Positions 17,012 through 26,835 are shown, numbered from the stretch's first letter. The stretch: DNA of 64,000 nt from DYEC01 sp034434695 (GCA_034434695.1 DAOTYY010000113.1:15124-79123); one strand, 5' to 3'. Numbers and translations are program-made. Notes: generated by a model not told the origin, from the sequence alone.

Positions 17012-18467
17012 AGAACTGCGCATTTTATTTCTAATTTCTGAAATTGATCCCTTGATAAAAATTGGAGGACTAGGAGACGTTGGTGGTTCTTTACCACGAG
17101 CGTTGGCTTCTCTGCCGCCAGAAAATATCAATGGATATAGAATAGATATTCGTGTATGCGCACCACTCCATGCGCCAATTCGCCACAAATTGCCAACAGC
17201 AAAAATAATCGCGGAATTTCCTCTCGAAAACAGGAGAGGGAAGGTTTCAGCAACCGTCTTCGAGACCGAACTAAATGGTATGGTGACCTATTTGATTGAC
17301 GGAGAACCTGTCAGGCAGGCACCAAAAGTTTATAACGAAGATGAGACATTAGATGGGGAAAAGTATGTCTTTTTCTCTCTGGCATCACTAGAACTGGCGC
17401 GGTTTTTGGGCTGGAAACCGGATATTGTTCACTGTCATGACTGGCACACCGCACCGGCTGTTTACCAGCTCTCCCGCAGCCGACTTGGTGATATGTTTTT
17501 TACCAACACGCGCTCCATCTTTACAATACATAACCTCCCATTCATGGGAAAAGGTGCTAGTCAGGCAATGACGGATTATGGACTTCCACCTACCAGCAGT
17601 CCAGCCTTGCCGGATTGGGCACGCCATCTCCCGCTACCTCTGGGACTGCTAAGTGCCGATTGGATTACCACCGTCTCACCAACCTACGCAGCAGAAATCC
17701 TTTCTCCTGAATTTGGCTGTGGCTTAGAGGAATTTCTTGCTTCAAGACAATCAACAATTTCTGGTATTCTGAATGGTCTAGACCTCACTAGCTGGGATCC
17801 CCAGAAGGATAGAGCGCTTATCTTGCCCTTCAACATTGACTCTGTCCATAAACGAACTGTAAACAAGCAGGCTCTCCTAGAGGAATTCTCACTTAAAAAA
17901 GACCCGGCTATTCCATTGCTTGCCTTTATTGGACGAATGGATTTTCAAAAAGGATTAGATGTGTTGCTGGAAGGTCTGGAGCTTATTGCTGACACAAGCT
18001 GGTTGGCAATCCTTTTGGGAACCGGGAATGCGCAGTTGGAACGCGCAGCTATCGAGATGCAACAAAAATATCCCAACCACATACGCGCTGCAATTCGCTT
18101 TGATCCAAAGTTGTCTCGCATGTTATACGCCGGTGCAGATATGATTCTGATCCCTTCTCGTTACGAACCCTGTGGCATAGTACAGATGATCGCCATGAGA
18201 TATGGATGTATCCCGGTTGCCCACGAAACTGGTGGATTAAAGGATACCATTCAAGATAGACCGGATGGCCAAAAAACTGGCTTTCTGTACCAAACGAACA
18301 CGGCTATAGAACTAGCTCAATCTTTAAGACTGGCTTTTTCTTACTATAAAAATCAAAAACTCTGGCGCACAATTCAACAAAATGCTATGCGACAGGATTT
18401 CTCTTGGGAGCATTCTGCTAATGAATACGCTAAACTCTACCTAAGGCTCAAGGAGAACACACAATGA
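17004..18467 (+). CDS. glgA: Glycogen synthase (ADP-glucose)
   Basis: GT5 starch/glycogen synthase transferring glucose from ADP-glucose to alpha-1,4-glucan. 487 residues, full length. ADP-glucose-binding KIGGLGDV (19-26), HCHDWHTAP in the N-domain, and in the C-domain the catalytic-cleft IPSRYEPCGIVQMIAMRYG with TGGLKDT. It overlaps the upstream fusion gene by 8 nt and glgC by 4 nt, forming a translationally coupled glgA-glgC-malQ unit. Confidence 0.96.
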   Translation: MTKELRILFLISEIDPLIKIGGLGDVGGSLPRALASLPPENINGYRIDIRVCAPLHAPIRHKLPTAKIIAEFPLENRRGKVSATVFETELNGMVTYLIDGEPVRQAPKVYNEDETLDGEKYVFFSLASLELARFLGWKPDIVHCHDWHTAPAVYQLSRSRLGDMFFTNTRSIFTIHNLPFMGKGASQAMTDYGLPPTSSPALPDWARHLPLPLGLLSADWITTVSPTYAAEILSPEFGCGLEEFLASRQSTISGILNGLDLTSWDPQKDRALILPFNIDSVHKRTVNKQALLEEFSLKKDPAIPLLAFIGRMDFQKGLDVLLEGLELIADTSWLAILLGTGNAQLERAAIEMQQKYPNHIRAAIRFDPKLSRMLYAGADMILIPSRYEPCGIVQMIAMRYGCIPVAHETGGLKDTIQDRPDGQKTGFLYQTNTAIELAQSLRLAFSYYKNQKLWRTIQQNAMRQDFSWEHSANEYAKLYLRLKENTQ

Positions 18468-19720
18468 AAACTCGGGTGCTGATACTTGCTGGTGGTGAAG
18501 GAACAAGATTAGGTGTTCTAACCGCAAAACGCACCAAACCCGCGGTGCCGTTTGCTGGAAAATACCGCATTATTGACTTTACACTTTCGAACTGTGTTAA
18601 TTCGCAGCTCTTTGACGTCATGATCGTCGCACAATATCGTCCCCATTCTTTGATCGAGCATATTGGCGCAGGAGGTCCTTGGGACTTAAACAGGGACTTC
18701 ACTGGCGGTATACGCATTTACACACCCTATAAATCCCCCGGCTCAAGCTGGTTTGTAGGTACGGCGGATGCAGTGCAACAAAACTTCTCCTTCATTAAAC
18801 GAGGAGACCCGGATTTGATCCTGATTCTTTCGGGTGACCATATTTATAGCATGGATTACTCCGGCATGATTCGATTTCACATGGAAAAGAATGCCGACCT
18901 GACCATGGCAACCATTCAAGTCCCAATTGAAGAAGCTCCTCGCTTCGGAATTGTCGGTACTAATCCAGACCAACGAGTCATTTCTTTCGTGGAAAAACCC
19001 AAGCAACCACCTTCAACCCTGGCAAACATGGGTGTCTATCTATTTAATAAATCCTTTCTTGGTCGAATTCTCTGGGAAGACCATTTAAGACAAGATTCGT
19101 CTCATGATTTCGGGAAAGATATTCTCCCAGCAGTGGTCAGCGCCGGTGAGCGTGTCTATGCCTATCCTTTTACCGGTTATTGGGTGGATGTTGGCACTGT
19201 TCTTTCCTATTGGAAAGCGCACATGGACTTACTTGATCCTGACCCGCCTTTTAACCTTCATAATCGTTCCTGGATCATTCACACAAGATCGGAGGAGAGA
19301 CCACCCGTTAAGATCCATAAAGGTGCGGAGATAGAAAACAGCATGATATGCGATGGATGTGTGATCGAGCGGGGCGCAAGAGTAATCCGTAGTGTTCTTT
19401 CCCCTGGTGTTCATATTCAACAAAACGCTACTGTATATGAATCAATCATATTAACTGATGCGATTATTGAATCAGGCGCCAAGCTTGAACATGCCATCCT
19501 TGATAAACGCGCACGTATTGGTGAACAGGCAATTTTTGGCAAAGTAACCGCAGATCAACCCACGATCACTATGATTGGAAAAAACTCAGTTGTAGCGCCA
19601 AAAATGGTGGTAGAGGCAGGTGCAATGATCGCTACAGATGTAATCCCACCCGATTACCCTGCACAGATTGTAAAATCCGGCGAATATATACAAACACGGA
19701 GATTGCCTTATGAATTATAA
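18464..19720 (+). CDS. glgC: Glucose-1-phosphate adenylyltransferase
   Basis: Makes ADP-glucose from ATP and glucose-1-phosphate, the committed step of glycogen synthesis. 418 residues. The nucleotidyltransferase domain has LAGGEGTRLGVLTAKRTKPA and RIIDFTLSNCVNS. The catalytic Asp lies in LSGDHIYSMDY. The glucose-1-phosphate site is in FVEKP and the VGTV region. A C-terminal left-handed beta-helix (about 290-400) bears hexapeptide repeats. AGGAG precedes the start. Allosteric regulators cannot be read from sequence alone. Confidence 0.96.
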   Translation: MKTRVLILAGGEGTRLGVLTAKRTKPAVPFAGKYRIIDFTLSNCVNSQLFDVMIVAQYRPHSLIEHIGAGGPWDLNRDFTGGIRIYTPYKSPGSSWFVGTADAVQQNFSFIKRGDPDLILILSGDHIYSMDYSGMIRFHMEKNADLTMATIQVPIEEAPRFGIVGTNPDQRVISFVEKPKQPPSTLANMGVYLFNKSFLGRILWEDHLRQDSSHDFGKDILPAVVSAGERVYAYPFTGYWVDVGTVLSYWKAHMDLLDPDPPFNLHNRSWIIHTRSEERPPVKIHKGAEIENSMICDGCVIERGARVIRSVLSPGVHIQQNATVYESIILTDAIIESGAKLEHAILDKRARIGEQAIFGKVTADQPTITMIGKNSVVAPKMVVEAGAMIATDVIPPDYPAQIVKSGEYIQTRRLPYEL

Positions 19721-21251
19721 ACGTTCGTCTGGCATCATTTTACATCCTACCAGTCTACCCGGGCCAGACGGAATTGGCGACCTTGGCCCAGAAGCCTATC
19801 GGTGGATAACTTTCCTAAAAGAATCAGGGTGCAGCCTATGGCAAATTCTTCCACTTGGTCCAACAGGATATGGTGACTCACCTTATCAATGCTTCTCTGC
19901 GTTTGCTGGCAACCCATACCTGATCAGTCCAATTGCATTGGTAGAAGACGGGGTTCTTGATCATGAAGATTTGTTAGGCAGACCAGCGTTTGCAGATAGT
20001 AGTGTAGATTATGGACGCGTGATACCATGGAAGCTATCCTTGCTAACACAGGCTTTTCTAAACTTTCAAAAACGTGCTCCATCAGAACTGATACAGAAAT
20101 TTGAGGAGTTTCAATACGACCATAAGTATTGGCTGGACAACTTTGCGTTGTTCATGGCAATCAAAGAAACCCAAGGAGGGACTGCATGGTGCGACTGGCC
20201 CGAGCCGTTGCGTAAACGCGAACCCAACGCCTTAAGGTCCTTCAGGGAACAACATAGAGAGATTGTTCTGCGTCATATTTTCTGGCAATTTCTCTTCTTT
20301 CGGCAATGGAAAGCATTGCGGTTATTCGCAAATCAAAACAAGATTCAAATCATTGGGGATATACCCATTTTTGTCGCTTACGACAGCTCCGATGTCTGGG
20401 CTAATCGATCTTTATTCTATCTGGACGAAGAGGGTTTGCCAACAGTGGTTGCTGGTGTGCCACCAGACTATTTCTCACCCACTGGGCAGCTCTGGGGCAA
20501 TCCATTATATCACTGGCAAATGCATCAGAAGACAAACTATACATGGTGGCTGCGTCGTTTTCAAGCTACTCTGCAAATGGTAGACATTATTCGTCTAGAT
20601 CACTTTAGAGGTTTTGCCGGTTATTGGGAAATACCAGCCGGCAACCCAACAGCCGAAAAGGGACGCTGGGTGCGTGGACCCGGTCATAAATTTCTTGAAA
20701 CTGTGCGAAATGCACTGGGAGATCTACCGATTATTGCAGAAGACCTCGGTGTCATTACACCAGATGTGGTTAAGCTGAGAGAGGATTTCGGGCTTCCGGG
20801 AATGAAAGTGTTACAATTTGCTTTTTCCACTGATCCGCATGACCCGTTTCTCCCTCATAATTACCCAGTCAATTGTGTGGCATATACTGGGACGCACGAT
20901 AATGACACTGCGCGTGGCTGGTATGAGACTGCACCCGAGCGAGAACGAGACTTTTGCCGCCGCTATCTAGCACGTTCGGGCGAGGATATTTCCTGGGACA
21001 TGATCCGCGCGGTTTGGAGTTCGGTTGCCAGATTTGCCATTGCACCATTACAGGATTTTCTTGGTTTAGGCAGCGAAGGTAGAGTGAATTTCCCCAGCAA
21101 ATCCAGCGGAAACTGGTGCTGGCGCGCTCCGTCTGACTCTTTCAACTCAGCACTGGCTGCACGAATTTATGAATTAAACTACCTGTATGGACGCTTATCA
21201 AGAAATGATGACAAAAAAGTAACGGATACCATTGAGTATGAATCTCCCTGA
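19710..21251 (+). CDS. malQ: 4-alpha-glucanotransferase (amylomaltase)
   Basis: GH77 enzyme that transfers alpha-1,4-glucan segments. 513 residues. SSGIILHPTSLPGPDGIGDLG at the N-terminus, nucleophile Asp in IIRLDHFRGF, acid/base Glu in IIAEDLGVITPDV and the third acidic residue in YTGTHDNDT. Overlaps glgC by 11 nt, with GGAG 8 nt upstream. With glgA and glgC it supports glycogen chain remodelling. No branching enzyme or phosphorylase is encoded in this window. Convergent with the DMT transporter 19 bp downstream. Confidence 0.96.
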   Translation: MNYKRSSGIILHPTSLPGPDGIGDLGPEAYRWITFLKESGCSLWQILPLGPTGYGDSPYQCFSAFAGNPYLISPIALVEDGVLDHEDLLGRPAFADSSVDYGRVIPWKLSLLTQAFLNFQKRAPSELIQKFEEFQYDHKYWLDNFALFMAIKETQGGTAWCDWPEPLRKREPNALRSFREQHREIVLRHIFWQFLFFRQWKALRLFANQNKIQIIGDIPIFVAYDSSDVWANRSLFYLDEEGLPTVVAGVPPDYFSPTGQLWGNPLYHWQMHQKTNYTWWLRRFQATLQMVDIIRLDHFRGFAGYWEIPAGNPTAEKGRWVRGPGHKFLETVRNALGDLPIIAEDLGVITPDVVKLREDFGLPGMKVLQFAFSTDPHDPFLPHNYPVNCVAYTGTHDNDTARGWYETAPERERDFCRRYLARSGEDISWDMIRAVWSSVARFAIAPLQDFLGLGSEGRVNFPSKSSGNWCWRAPSDSFNSALAARIYELNYLYGRLSRNDDKKVTDTIEYESP

Positions 21252-21270
21252 ACGGGGTGCGCCATCAGCA

Positions 21271-22227
21271 TCAAATATGCTTTTTATTTTCTGTGCGGCT
21301 CACCAGATATATGCCAACCAGAATGAAACTGCCACCTAGAACCTCCATCAACGTTGGCACCTCATGCAAAAAAATGGTTGCCAATAACGACGAACCTATA
21401 GGCTCACCCAAAAGTGTTACCGATACAAAGGCAGCAGGCAGATAACGTAAAGCCCAGTTAAAAGAAGAGTGACCAATAAGTTGTGGAACAATTGCTAGCA
21501 TCAGCATACAGACATAAGTTAACGCTGAATACCCAGTAGTACGTAGCCCGGATAGAAGGATCACTATCCAAAGAATAACTGCTGCCACTCCGTAGACTGC
21601 AAAAGTGTAACTAAGCAAGGAAAGAGAAGAGCGCACCCTTCGCCCAATCAGCAAATACCCCGCCGCGCACCAAGCCCCAACTAACGCCAGAAAATTACCT
21701 CGCAAGGCTTCTCCAACGGTTGCATCCTGTGGCAATGAACAGTTAACCTCAGTCAAAGCTCTAGGTAATTCGATGAGCTGGCAGGACTCACTTGCTCCCA
21801 CAACAACGCTTCCTGCTAACGCGACTATTAGACCGATTGCCACTCCAAAAGACACTCGCTCCTTTAAAACGAAGGGAGAAGCCAAAGCCACCCATAATGG
21901 TGTTGTCGTCACCAGAACAACCGAGCTGGCAATACTGGTATATTGCAATGAGCTGATCCAGGAAGCAAAGTGTAGCGCAAGAAAAAGACCCGCCAACAAT
22001 AACAACAAATATTCCCGTCTGGAAAAGAGTCTTATTTCATTGCGCGCCCGAAACCACGCCATCGGCGACAAAATAACCGTTGCAAAGCCCAAGCGGTACG
22101 CAGCAATCACGAGTGAAGGAGCTTCTCTCTGGGCAAGTCGAATAAAGAGAGAAGCCATTGAAACAGCCAAGACCCCGGCAAAAACAACAAAGTAAGGAGA
22201 AAACTTAGGCTTTGTAGAATGTTCCAT
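21271..22227 (-). CDS. EamA/DMT-family transporter
   Basis: 318 residues with ten predicted transmembrane helices arranged as two EamA repeats (about 15-150 and 185-310). These are drug/metabolite-exporter superfamily proteins moving amino acids, nucleosides or other small metabolites. The second half has the typical LLGEPIGSSLLATIFLHEVPT segment. No periplasmic domain. It is divergent from the superoxide dismutase gene, and their promoter regions overlap. Substrate cannot be deduced. Confidence 0.9.
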   Translation of the reverse strand: MEHSTKPKFSPYFVVFAGVLAVSMASLFIRLAQREAPSLVIAAYRLGFATVILSPMAWFRARNEIRLFSRREYLLLLLAGLFLALHFASWISSLQYTSIASSVVLVTTTPLWVALASPFVLKERVSFGVAIGLIVALAGSVVVGASESCQLIELPRALTEVNCSLPQDATVGEALRGNFLALVGAWCAAGYLLIGRRVRSSLSLLSYTFAVYGVAAVILWIVILLSGLRTTGYSALTYVCMLMLAIVPQLIGHSSFNWALRYLPAAFVSVTLLGEPIGSSLLATIFLHEVPTLMEVLGGSFILVGIYLVSRTENKKHI

Positions 22228-22237
22228 AAAGGTTTGC

Positions 22238-22266
22238 TTGACAGATCGAGATTTAATAAATACAAT
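22238..22266 (+). promoter_or_regulatory. Predicted promoter of superoxide dismutase
   Basis: TTGACA (22238-22243), 17-bp spacer, TACAAT (22261-22266), 75 bp before the start codon. A second TATAAT lies 14 bp further downstream. Confidence 0.65.
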
Positions 22267-22341
22267 TTAGATAATATTAGTATAATTTCGATTTCTCTTG
22301 CAAATTTTGATTTTCAATTGTAAACTATAAGGAGGCAAATT

Positions 22342-22950
22342 ATGGCATTCACACTACCACCACTCCCCTATGCATATGATGCATTAGAGGCAGCTATTGA
22401 TGCAAAAACAGTAGAAATTCATTATACCAAGCATCATCAGACGTACCTTAACAATCTTAACAGCGCTTTGGAAAAGTTCCCGCATTTCTTTGAGAAGTCT
22501 ATCGAGGATATTCTACGAGACCTCAATCAAATACCCGAAGAAATTCGCACTACAGTTCGCAACAATGGCGGCGGCTATTACAATCACAACATTTATTGGG
22601 CTATCATGCAACCTGCTCCAGCAGGTGAACCGCAGGGAAAACTAGCAGAAGCGCTTGAAAAACATTTCGGTAGTTTTACCAACTTCAAAGCTGAACTGGA
22701 AAAAGCCGGTATGGCACGCTTCGGAAGCGGTTGGGCATGGTTAAGCAAAAAACCAGACGGCGGTTTGGTTATCCATTCTACCCCTAATCAGGATACACCA
22801 CTGTCAGAGGGATTGTATCCGATACTTGGTGTAGATGTTTGGGAACACGCTTACTACTTGCGGTATCAAAATCGCCGCGCAGAATATCTGACCAATTGGT
22901 GGAATGTAGTCAACTGGAAGGAGGTTGAGCGGCGATTTATCGAAACATAA
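22342..22950 (+). CDS. Superoxide dismutase (Fe/Mn type)
   Basis: Cytoplasmic Fe/Mn superoxide dismutase, 202 residues. Metal ligands are visible: His27 in the EIHYTKHHQTY motif, His in NGGGYYNHNIYW, and Asp and His in DVWEHAYYLRYQ. The start has a strong AAGGAGG 7 nt upstream. Metal preference (Fe, Mn or cambialistic) is not certain from sequence. The adjacent ferredoxin gene 28 bp downstream is probably co-transcribed, giving a small oxygen-defence/redox unit in a mainly anaerobic-looking genome. Confidence 0.96.
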   Translation: MAFTLPPLPYAYDALEAAIDAKTVEIHYTKHHQTYLNNLNSALEKFPHFFEKSIEDILRDLNQIPEEIRTTVRNNGGGYYNHNIYWAIMQPAPAGEPQGKLAEALEKHFGSFTNFKAELEKAGMARFGSGWAWLSKKPDGGLVIHSTPNQDTPLSEGLYPILGVDVWEHAYYLRYQNRRAEYLTNWWNVVNWKEVERRFIET

Positions 22951-22978
22951 TCAACTTAATTTAGTTTAGGAGGAAGAT

Positions 22979-23389
22979 ATGACCCACGTTATCACCAGTC
23001 TTTGTTTACGTGACGGCGGCTGTATGACAGTATGCCCAGTCGAGTGCATCGTACCAGGAAAACCAATTGATCAGTATCCATGGTACTACATCGATCCAGA
23101 CACCTGCATTGATTGTGGCGCTTGTGTAGCAGAGTGCCCATTTGAAGCTATCTTCCCTGAAGACGAGGTGCCCAGTGCATACAAAGCAAAAGGCGGTGAA
23201 CGTCTTTCGATGCCTGTCGGCACTCCTGGTTTTACAGAAGTTTACGATGGAAAGAACCACAATGGCGAGCCTGTTCATCTGGAAGCTACCCGCACTCTGC
23301 AGGCTGGTGAAGTGGTCGATCTCACCCCCGATATTGCCGCAAATGCTGCGTTTTTCAAGGATGGTCCAGGTTATGACGCCTTGAAGTAG
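22979..23389 (+). CDS. Ferredoxin with two FeS cluster motifs and a C-terminal extension
   Basis: 136 residues. The first cluster motif is Cys9-x5-Cys15-x3-Cys19-Pro-x2-Cys23. The second is C-x2-C-x2-C-x3-CP in CIDCGACVAECP. The pattern resembles seven- or eight-iron FdxA-type ferredoxins. About 70 residues follow the clusters without further cysteines, longer than minimal ferredoxins. AGGAGG precedes the start. It acts as a low-potential electron carrier. Partners are not defined, but the aldehyde:ferredoxin oxidoreductase at 45452 needs such a carrier. A strong terminator follows. Confidence 0.92.
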   Translation: MTHVITSLCLRDGGCMTVCPVECIVPGKPIDQYPWYYIDPDTCIDCGACVAECPFEAIFPEDEVPSAYKAKGGERLSMPVGTPGFTEVYDGKNHNGEPVHLEATRTLQAGEVVDLTPDIAANAAFFKDGPGYDALK

Positions 23390-23412
23390 ATGATGATGAA
23401 AAACAGGCTGGC

Positions 23413-23446
23413 ATAGAGGAAGTCTCTTGACTTCCTCTATTTTGTT
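23413..23446 (+). terminator. Rho-independent terminator after ferredoxin
   Basis: A 12-bp perfect stem (ATAGAGGAAGTC / GACTTCCTCTAT) with a TCTT tetraloop followed by TTTTGTTATT. It ends the superoxide dismutase-ferredoxin unit. Confidence 0.88.
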
Positions 23447-23472
23447 ATTAGATATTAAGATGAGGTTTGAAA

Positions 23473-24930
23473 ATGAATGTTGTAGGTTTTCGGATAGAAC
23501 GAGATTCATTAGGAGAAGTCCAAGTGCCAGCGAGGGCGCTTTATGGCGCTCAAACCCAGCGGGCAGTGGAGAATTTTCCTGTTTCTGGCTTACGCCCGTG
23601 GCGCGCTTTCATCTGGTCAGTCGCAGTGATTAAACGTGCTGCAGCAGAAGTTAATCGAGACCTGAGTCTGCTCGACAAAAACATTGCCGGGGCAATCATT
23701 CAAGCTGCTAGTGAAGTTATGCGTGGCGATTGGGATGATCAATTTGTTGTTGACCCATTTCAGGCAGGAGCAGGCACCAGCCACAATATGAACGCCAATG
23801 AGGTCATTGCAAATCGAGCAACGCAATTGCTGGGCGGACAGTTAGGTGAGTATCGCGTACACCCGAATGATCATGTCAATATGTCACAATCTACCAATGA
23901 CGTTATTCCAACTGCAATTCGCCTTGGTTGTTTATGGCGCTTGGATGAACTGCTCTCTGTCATTCGTGACTTGACTGAAGCTCTGGACCAAAAAGCACAC
24001 GAATTTGACAATGTTGTTAAGTCAGGCCGCACGCACCTTCAGGATGCAGTGCCTATCCGGCTCGGACAAGAATTTGGCGCCTATGCCGTTGCAGTCAAGC
24101 GCGATGGTGAGCGTATTCAACGCGCCGCCGAAGGATTGCGCCGGCTAGGGATTGGCGGAACGGCGGTAGGGACTGGTTTGAATGCTCATCCCCAATATCA
24201 CGTGCGTATGGTAGAGCGCCTGTCAAAGATCACCAATCTGACGCTTTATACCTCAAATAATCTTTTTGAGTGTATGCAATCCATGGCAGATGCAGCAGAT
24301 TTCTCCGCTTCATTACGCACTCTGGCAATCACCCTTACACGCATCGCAAATGACATTCGCTTGCTGGCTTCCGGTCCATCCACAGGGTTAGATGAGATTC
24401 GTCTGCCTCCTGTTCAACCCGGCTCAAGCATCATGCCCGGCAAAGTTAACCCTGTCATGGCTGAGATGCTTAATATGGCCATGTATCACATTATGGGATG
24501 TGATACGACAATTGCATTAGCGGCTCAGGCGGGACAACTAGAGCTTAATGTAATGATGCCGATTATCGCTCATAACCTCTTTGAAAGTATGCAGATTGCC
24601 ATTGGATCAATTAGGGCATTTACAAATCATTGTGTATGCGGCATTACAGCAAACCGAGCCAAAGCCGAAGGATGGCTGGAGCGTAATGCAATCATCATCA
24701 CCGCCCTAAACCCTCTGATCGGGTATACAGCCGGCGCAGAACTGGTCAGGCAGGCTTTAGAAACCAACCAGTCCATTTTGGAATTGGCCCGCCAAAAAGC
24801 TCTACATGGTGAACTGAAACATCGAGACAGCCAAAAAACCGTCACAGTTCAGGAAATTGAAAATGCTGTCAAAGACTTAAGAAAACTAACCGACGGCGGA
24901 ATTCTCACCAGCAATATTCTGGGAGGCTAA
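23473..24930 (+). CDS. Class II fumarase / aspartate ammonia-lyase family enzyme
   Basis: 485 residues. The superfamily signature GSSIMPGKVNPV is present, along with the substrate loops SGRTHLQDAVPIRLGQEF and VHPNDHVNMSQSTND. The AGAGTSHNMNANEVIANRA segment looks more aspartase-like, whereas WGAQ-type fumarase features are only partly matched (YGAQTQRAVENFP). Reaction is therefore either fumarate hydration or aspartate deamination. I slightly favour aspartase. The ATG at 23473 has TGAGG 7 nt upstream. Its 3' end overlaps the convergent ppgK coding region by 45 bp. Confidence 0.9.
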   Translation: MNVVGFRIERDSLGEVQVPARALYGAQTQRAVENFPVSGLRPWRAFIWSVAVIKRAAAEVNRDLSLLDKNIAGAIIQAASEVMRGDWDDQFVVDPFQAGAGTSHNMNANEVIANRATQLLGGQLGEYRVHPNDHVNMSQSTNDVIPTAIRLGCLWRLDELLSVIRDLTEALDQKAHEFDNVVKSGRTHLQDAVPIRLGQEFGAYAVAVKRDGERIQRAAEGLRRLGIGGTAVGTGLNAHPQYHVRMVERLSKITNLTLYTSNNLFECMQSMADAADFSASLRTLAITLTRIANDIRLLASGPSTGLDEIRLPPVQPGSSIMPGKVNPVMAEMLNMAMYHIMGCDTTIALAAQAGQLELNVMMPIIAHNLFESMQIAIGSIRAFTNHCVCGITANRAKAEGWLERNAIIITALNPLIGYTAGAELVRQALETNQSILELARQKALHGELKHRDSQKTVTVQEIENAVKDLRKLTDGGILTSNILGG

Positions 24931-25668
24931 ACTACACTGTCCAGCATAATAAGCTGCCCCGATAACGCCAGCATGATTCAGAAAGTGGGCTGTTATTAAC
25001 TTTGCACGCGTACTCAAATAAGGGAAAAACTTCGCTGAATCTTTGCTAATTCCCCCACCAATAATGATTACATCAGGGGAAATCAATTTCTCCATTTCAC
25101 TTAAATATTCCTGTAATCTTTTCGCATATTGCTTGTACGACAACTTTTTCATAACGCGAACCGCAGCAGAGGCTCTCTTTTCCGCATCTTTCCCGCGGAT
25201 AATCAGATGACCAAACTCGGTATTGGGCAACAAAACACCATTTGTAAAAATTGCCGACCCAATCCCGGTGCCAAGGGTCAACACCAAAACAACACCTTTC
25301 TGGTACTCCCGCCCGCTTCCAAAATTCATCTCCGCTAAACCAGCAGCATCCGCATCATTTAGCGCATAAACTGGGCACCCCGTCACTTCATGTAAATATG
25401 TTTCCCCGTTAATTCCAATCCAGCCCGAATCAATATTTGCAGCAGTGTGAATCACTCCCGAAATCACCACTGACGGGAAGCCGACCCCCACAGGGCCAGT
25501 CCAACCGTGCATTTTGAGAAGGTCATTGATAACCTTCGCCACCTCTTCCGGCTTTGCACCAGGTGGTGTTGGCAAACGCTTGCGTTCGGTAATCAATTTC
25601 CCACTGACAACATCCACGATAGCTCCTTTTATTCCTGATCCACCCACATCAATTCCAAAGACATGCAT
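24886..25668 (-). CDS. ppgK: Polyphosphate-type glucokinase (ROK family)
   Basis: 260-residue ROK kinase. Phosphate-binding GIDVGGSGIKGA (5-16), catalytic Asp in ALNDADAAGLAE, LTLGTGIGSAIFTNGVLLPNTEFGHL, and no zinc-binding Cys cluster. The PNTE-x-GHL, GKDAEKRAS and C-terminal IIIGGGISK blocks match polyphosphate/ATP glucokinases. Product is glucose-6-phosphate. GGAGG 6 nt before the ATG. It is last in the rluE-like - baseplate-J-like - ruvX - mltG - ppgK run, 31 bp after mltG, and its 3' end overlaps the convergent lyase gene by 45 bp. Confidence 0.88.
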   Translation of the reverse strand: MHVFGIDVGGSGIKGAIVDVVSGKLITERKRLPTPPGAKPEEVAKVINDLLKMHGWTGPVGVGFPSVVISGVIHTAANIDSGWIGINGETYLHEVTGCPVYALNDADAAGLAEMNFGSGREYQKGVVLVLTLGTGIGSAIFTNGVLLPNTEFGHLIIRGKDAEKRASAAVRVMKKLSYKQYAKRLQEYLSEMEKLISPDVIIIGGGISKDSAKFFPYLSTRAKLITAHFLNHAGVIGAAYYAGQCSLASQNIAGENSAVG

Positions 25669-25699
25669 AACGAACCTCCATAAAAATAAGACAAATCAT

Positions 25700-26830
25700 T
25701 CACTGGCAGGCATTTGCCAGATGTTCTTCATATGTAACTGCAAAACTGTGTCTCCCAGAACCATCACAACTTGCCCGAAAATAATAGTAGCGAGGTTCAT
25801 TCTGCGGGTTAGCGACAGCCTGCAAAGCTGATAGCGAGGGATTGCAGATTGGACCAGGCGGCAAACCCGGGTACAAATAAGTATTATAGGGAGATTGAAC
25901 CTGTAACTGATTTGCACTCAGCGGATTTGTCCACCAGGTTTTTTTGTCGTGATTATATCCCAACGCATACTGCACCGTAGGATCGCTTTGCAACGGCATT
26001 CCGGCATTCAAACGGTTGATGAAAACAGCAGCAATGACAGGCTGCTCTTCTGAAACAACCGCTTCTCGTTGCACAATGGAAGCCAGAGTCACCGCCTGTT
26101 TCAAGGTTAAACCTTGTTGCTCAAAAGCCAGTCGCATCTCTGGAGTTACCTTGGCATCAAAGTTGCTCAAAAATAACTCGAGCAATGCTTCAGCAGTGAT
26201 ATCCCGCCGCACCTGATACACATCTGGCAACAAAAATCCCTCCAAAGATACAAGCTCTGACCAATCGGTTAATCCACTCGGCAGGTTGAAGAGGTTGGGA
26301 GTTTTGCATAACCGTAAGAACTCATCCTCGGATATAGACAACCCCGATGTTGGCAGGGAAGCTGAAATCTCCTCCAGCCGCCAGCCGGGCAAAATCACAA
26401 ACGGCACTTCCAACGACATCGGATTGTACAAGGCATGCGCAATTTCAATCATATTGGATGATGCGCTTAACTTGTAATCTCCAGCCTGAAGACGAGTATC
26501 TAAACCAGCATACAGGAGATAAGTCTCAAACAACCTGGCATCCGTGATAAAACCTTCCTGTGCCAGTCTTTGAGCTATTATGCTGGCAGTCTCACCCTGT
26601 TGAACTTTAAAGGAGCGCGGCTGCCAGCTTGAGTCCAAAGGCTGTGTCATCCTTGACCAGTTCCAAACCAGCCGGGCAGAGTAAGAGAGACGCTTAAAAA
26701 ACGGCAAGCTTGGATCAGCGGGACCAAATTCACGCTCAGCCTGCCGTTCTAAATTTAAAACTGCCCAAACAGCGCCCAAAGCACCAATACAGAGCAATAG
26801 AAAAAACACGATGACTAACAATCTGGACAT
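25700..26830 (-). CDS. mltG: Endolytic murein transglycosylase
   Basis: Membrane-anchored lytic transglycosylase that cuts nascent glycan strands. 376 residues: one N-terminal transmembrane helix (about 4-26), a LysM-like subdomain (FKVQQGETASIIAQRLAQEG) and the YceG catalytic domain. The catalytic Glu is in ASIVQREAV and the downstream block is NRLNAGMPLQSDPTVQYALG. The end PICNPSLSALQAVANP...YYYF is typical. It lies 5 bp after ruvX, a pairing common in bacteria. Confidence 0.95.
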   Translation of the reverse strand: MSRLLVIVFFLLLCIGALGAVWAVLNLERQAEREFGPADPSLPFFKRLSYSARLVWNWSRMTQPLDSSWQPRSFKVQQGETASIIAQRLAQEGFITDARLFETYLLYAGLDTRLQAGDYKLSASSNMIEIAHALYNPMSLEVPFVILPGWRLEEISASLPTSGLSISEDEFLRLCKTPNLFNLPSGLTDWSELVSLEGFLLPDVYQVRRDITAEALLELFLSNFDAKVTPEMRLAFEQQGLTLKQAVTLASIVQREAVVSEEQPVIAAVFINRLNAGMPLQSDPTVQYALGYNHDKKTWWTNPLSANQLQVQSPYNTYLYPGLPPGPICNPSLSALQAVANPQNEPRYYYFRASCDGSGRHSFAVTYEEHLANACQ

Positions 26831-26835
26831 AAATG

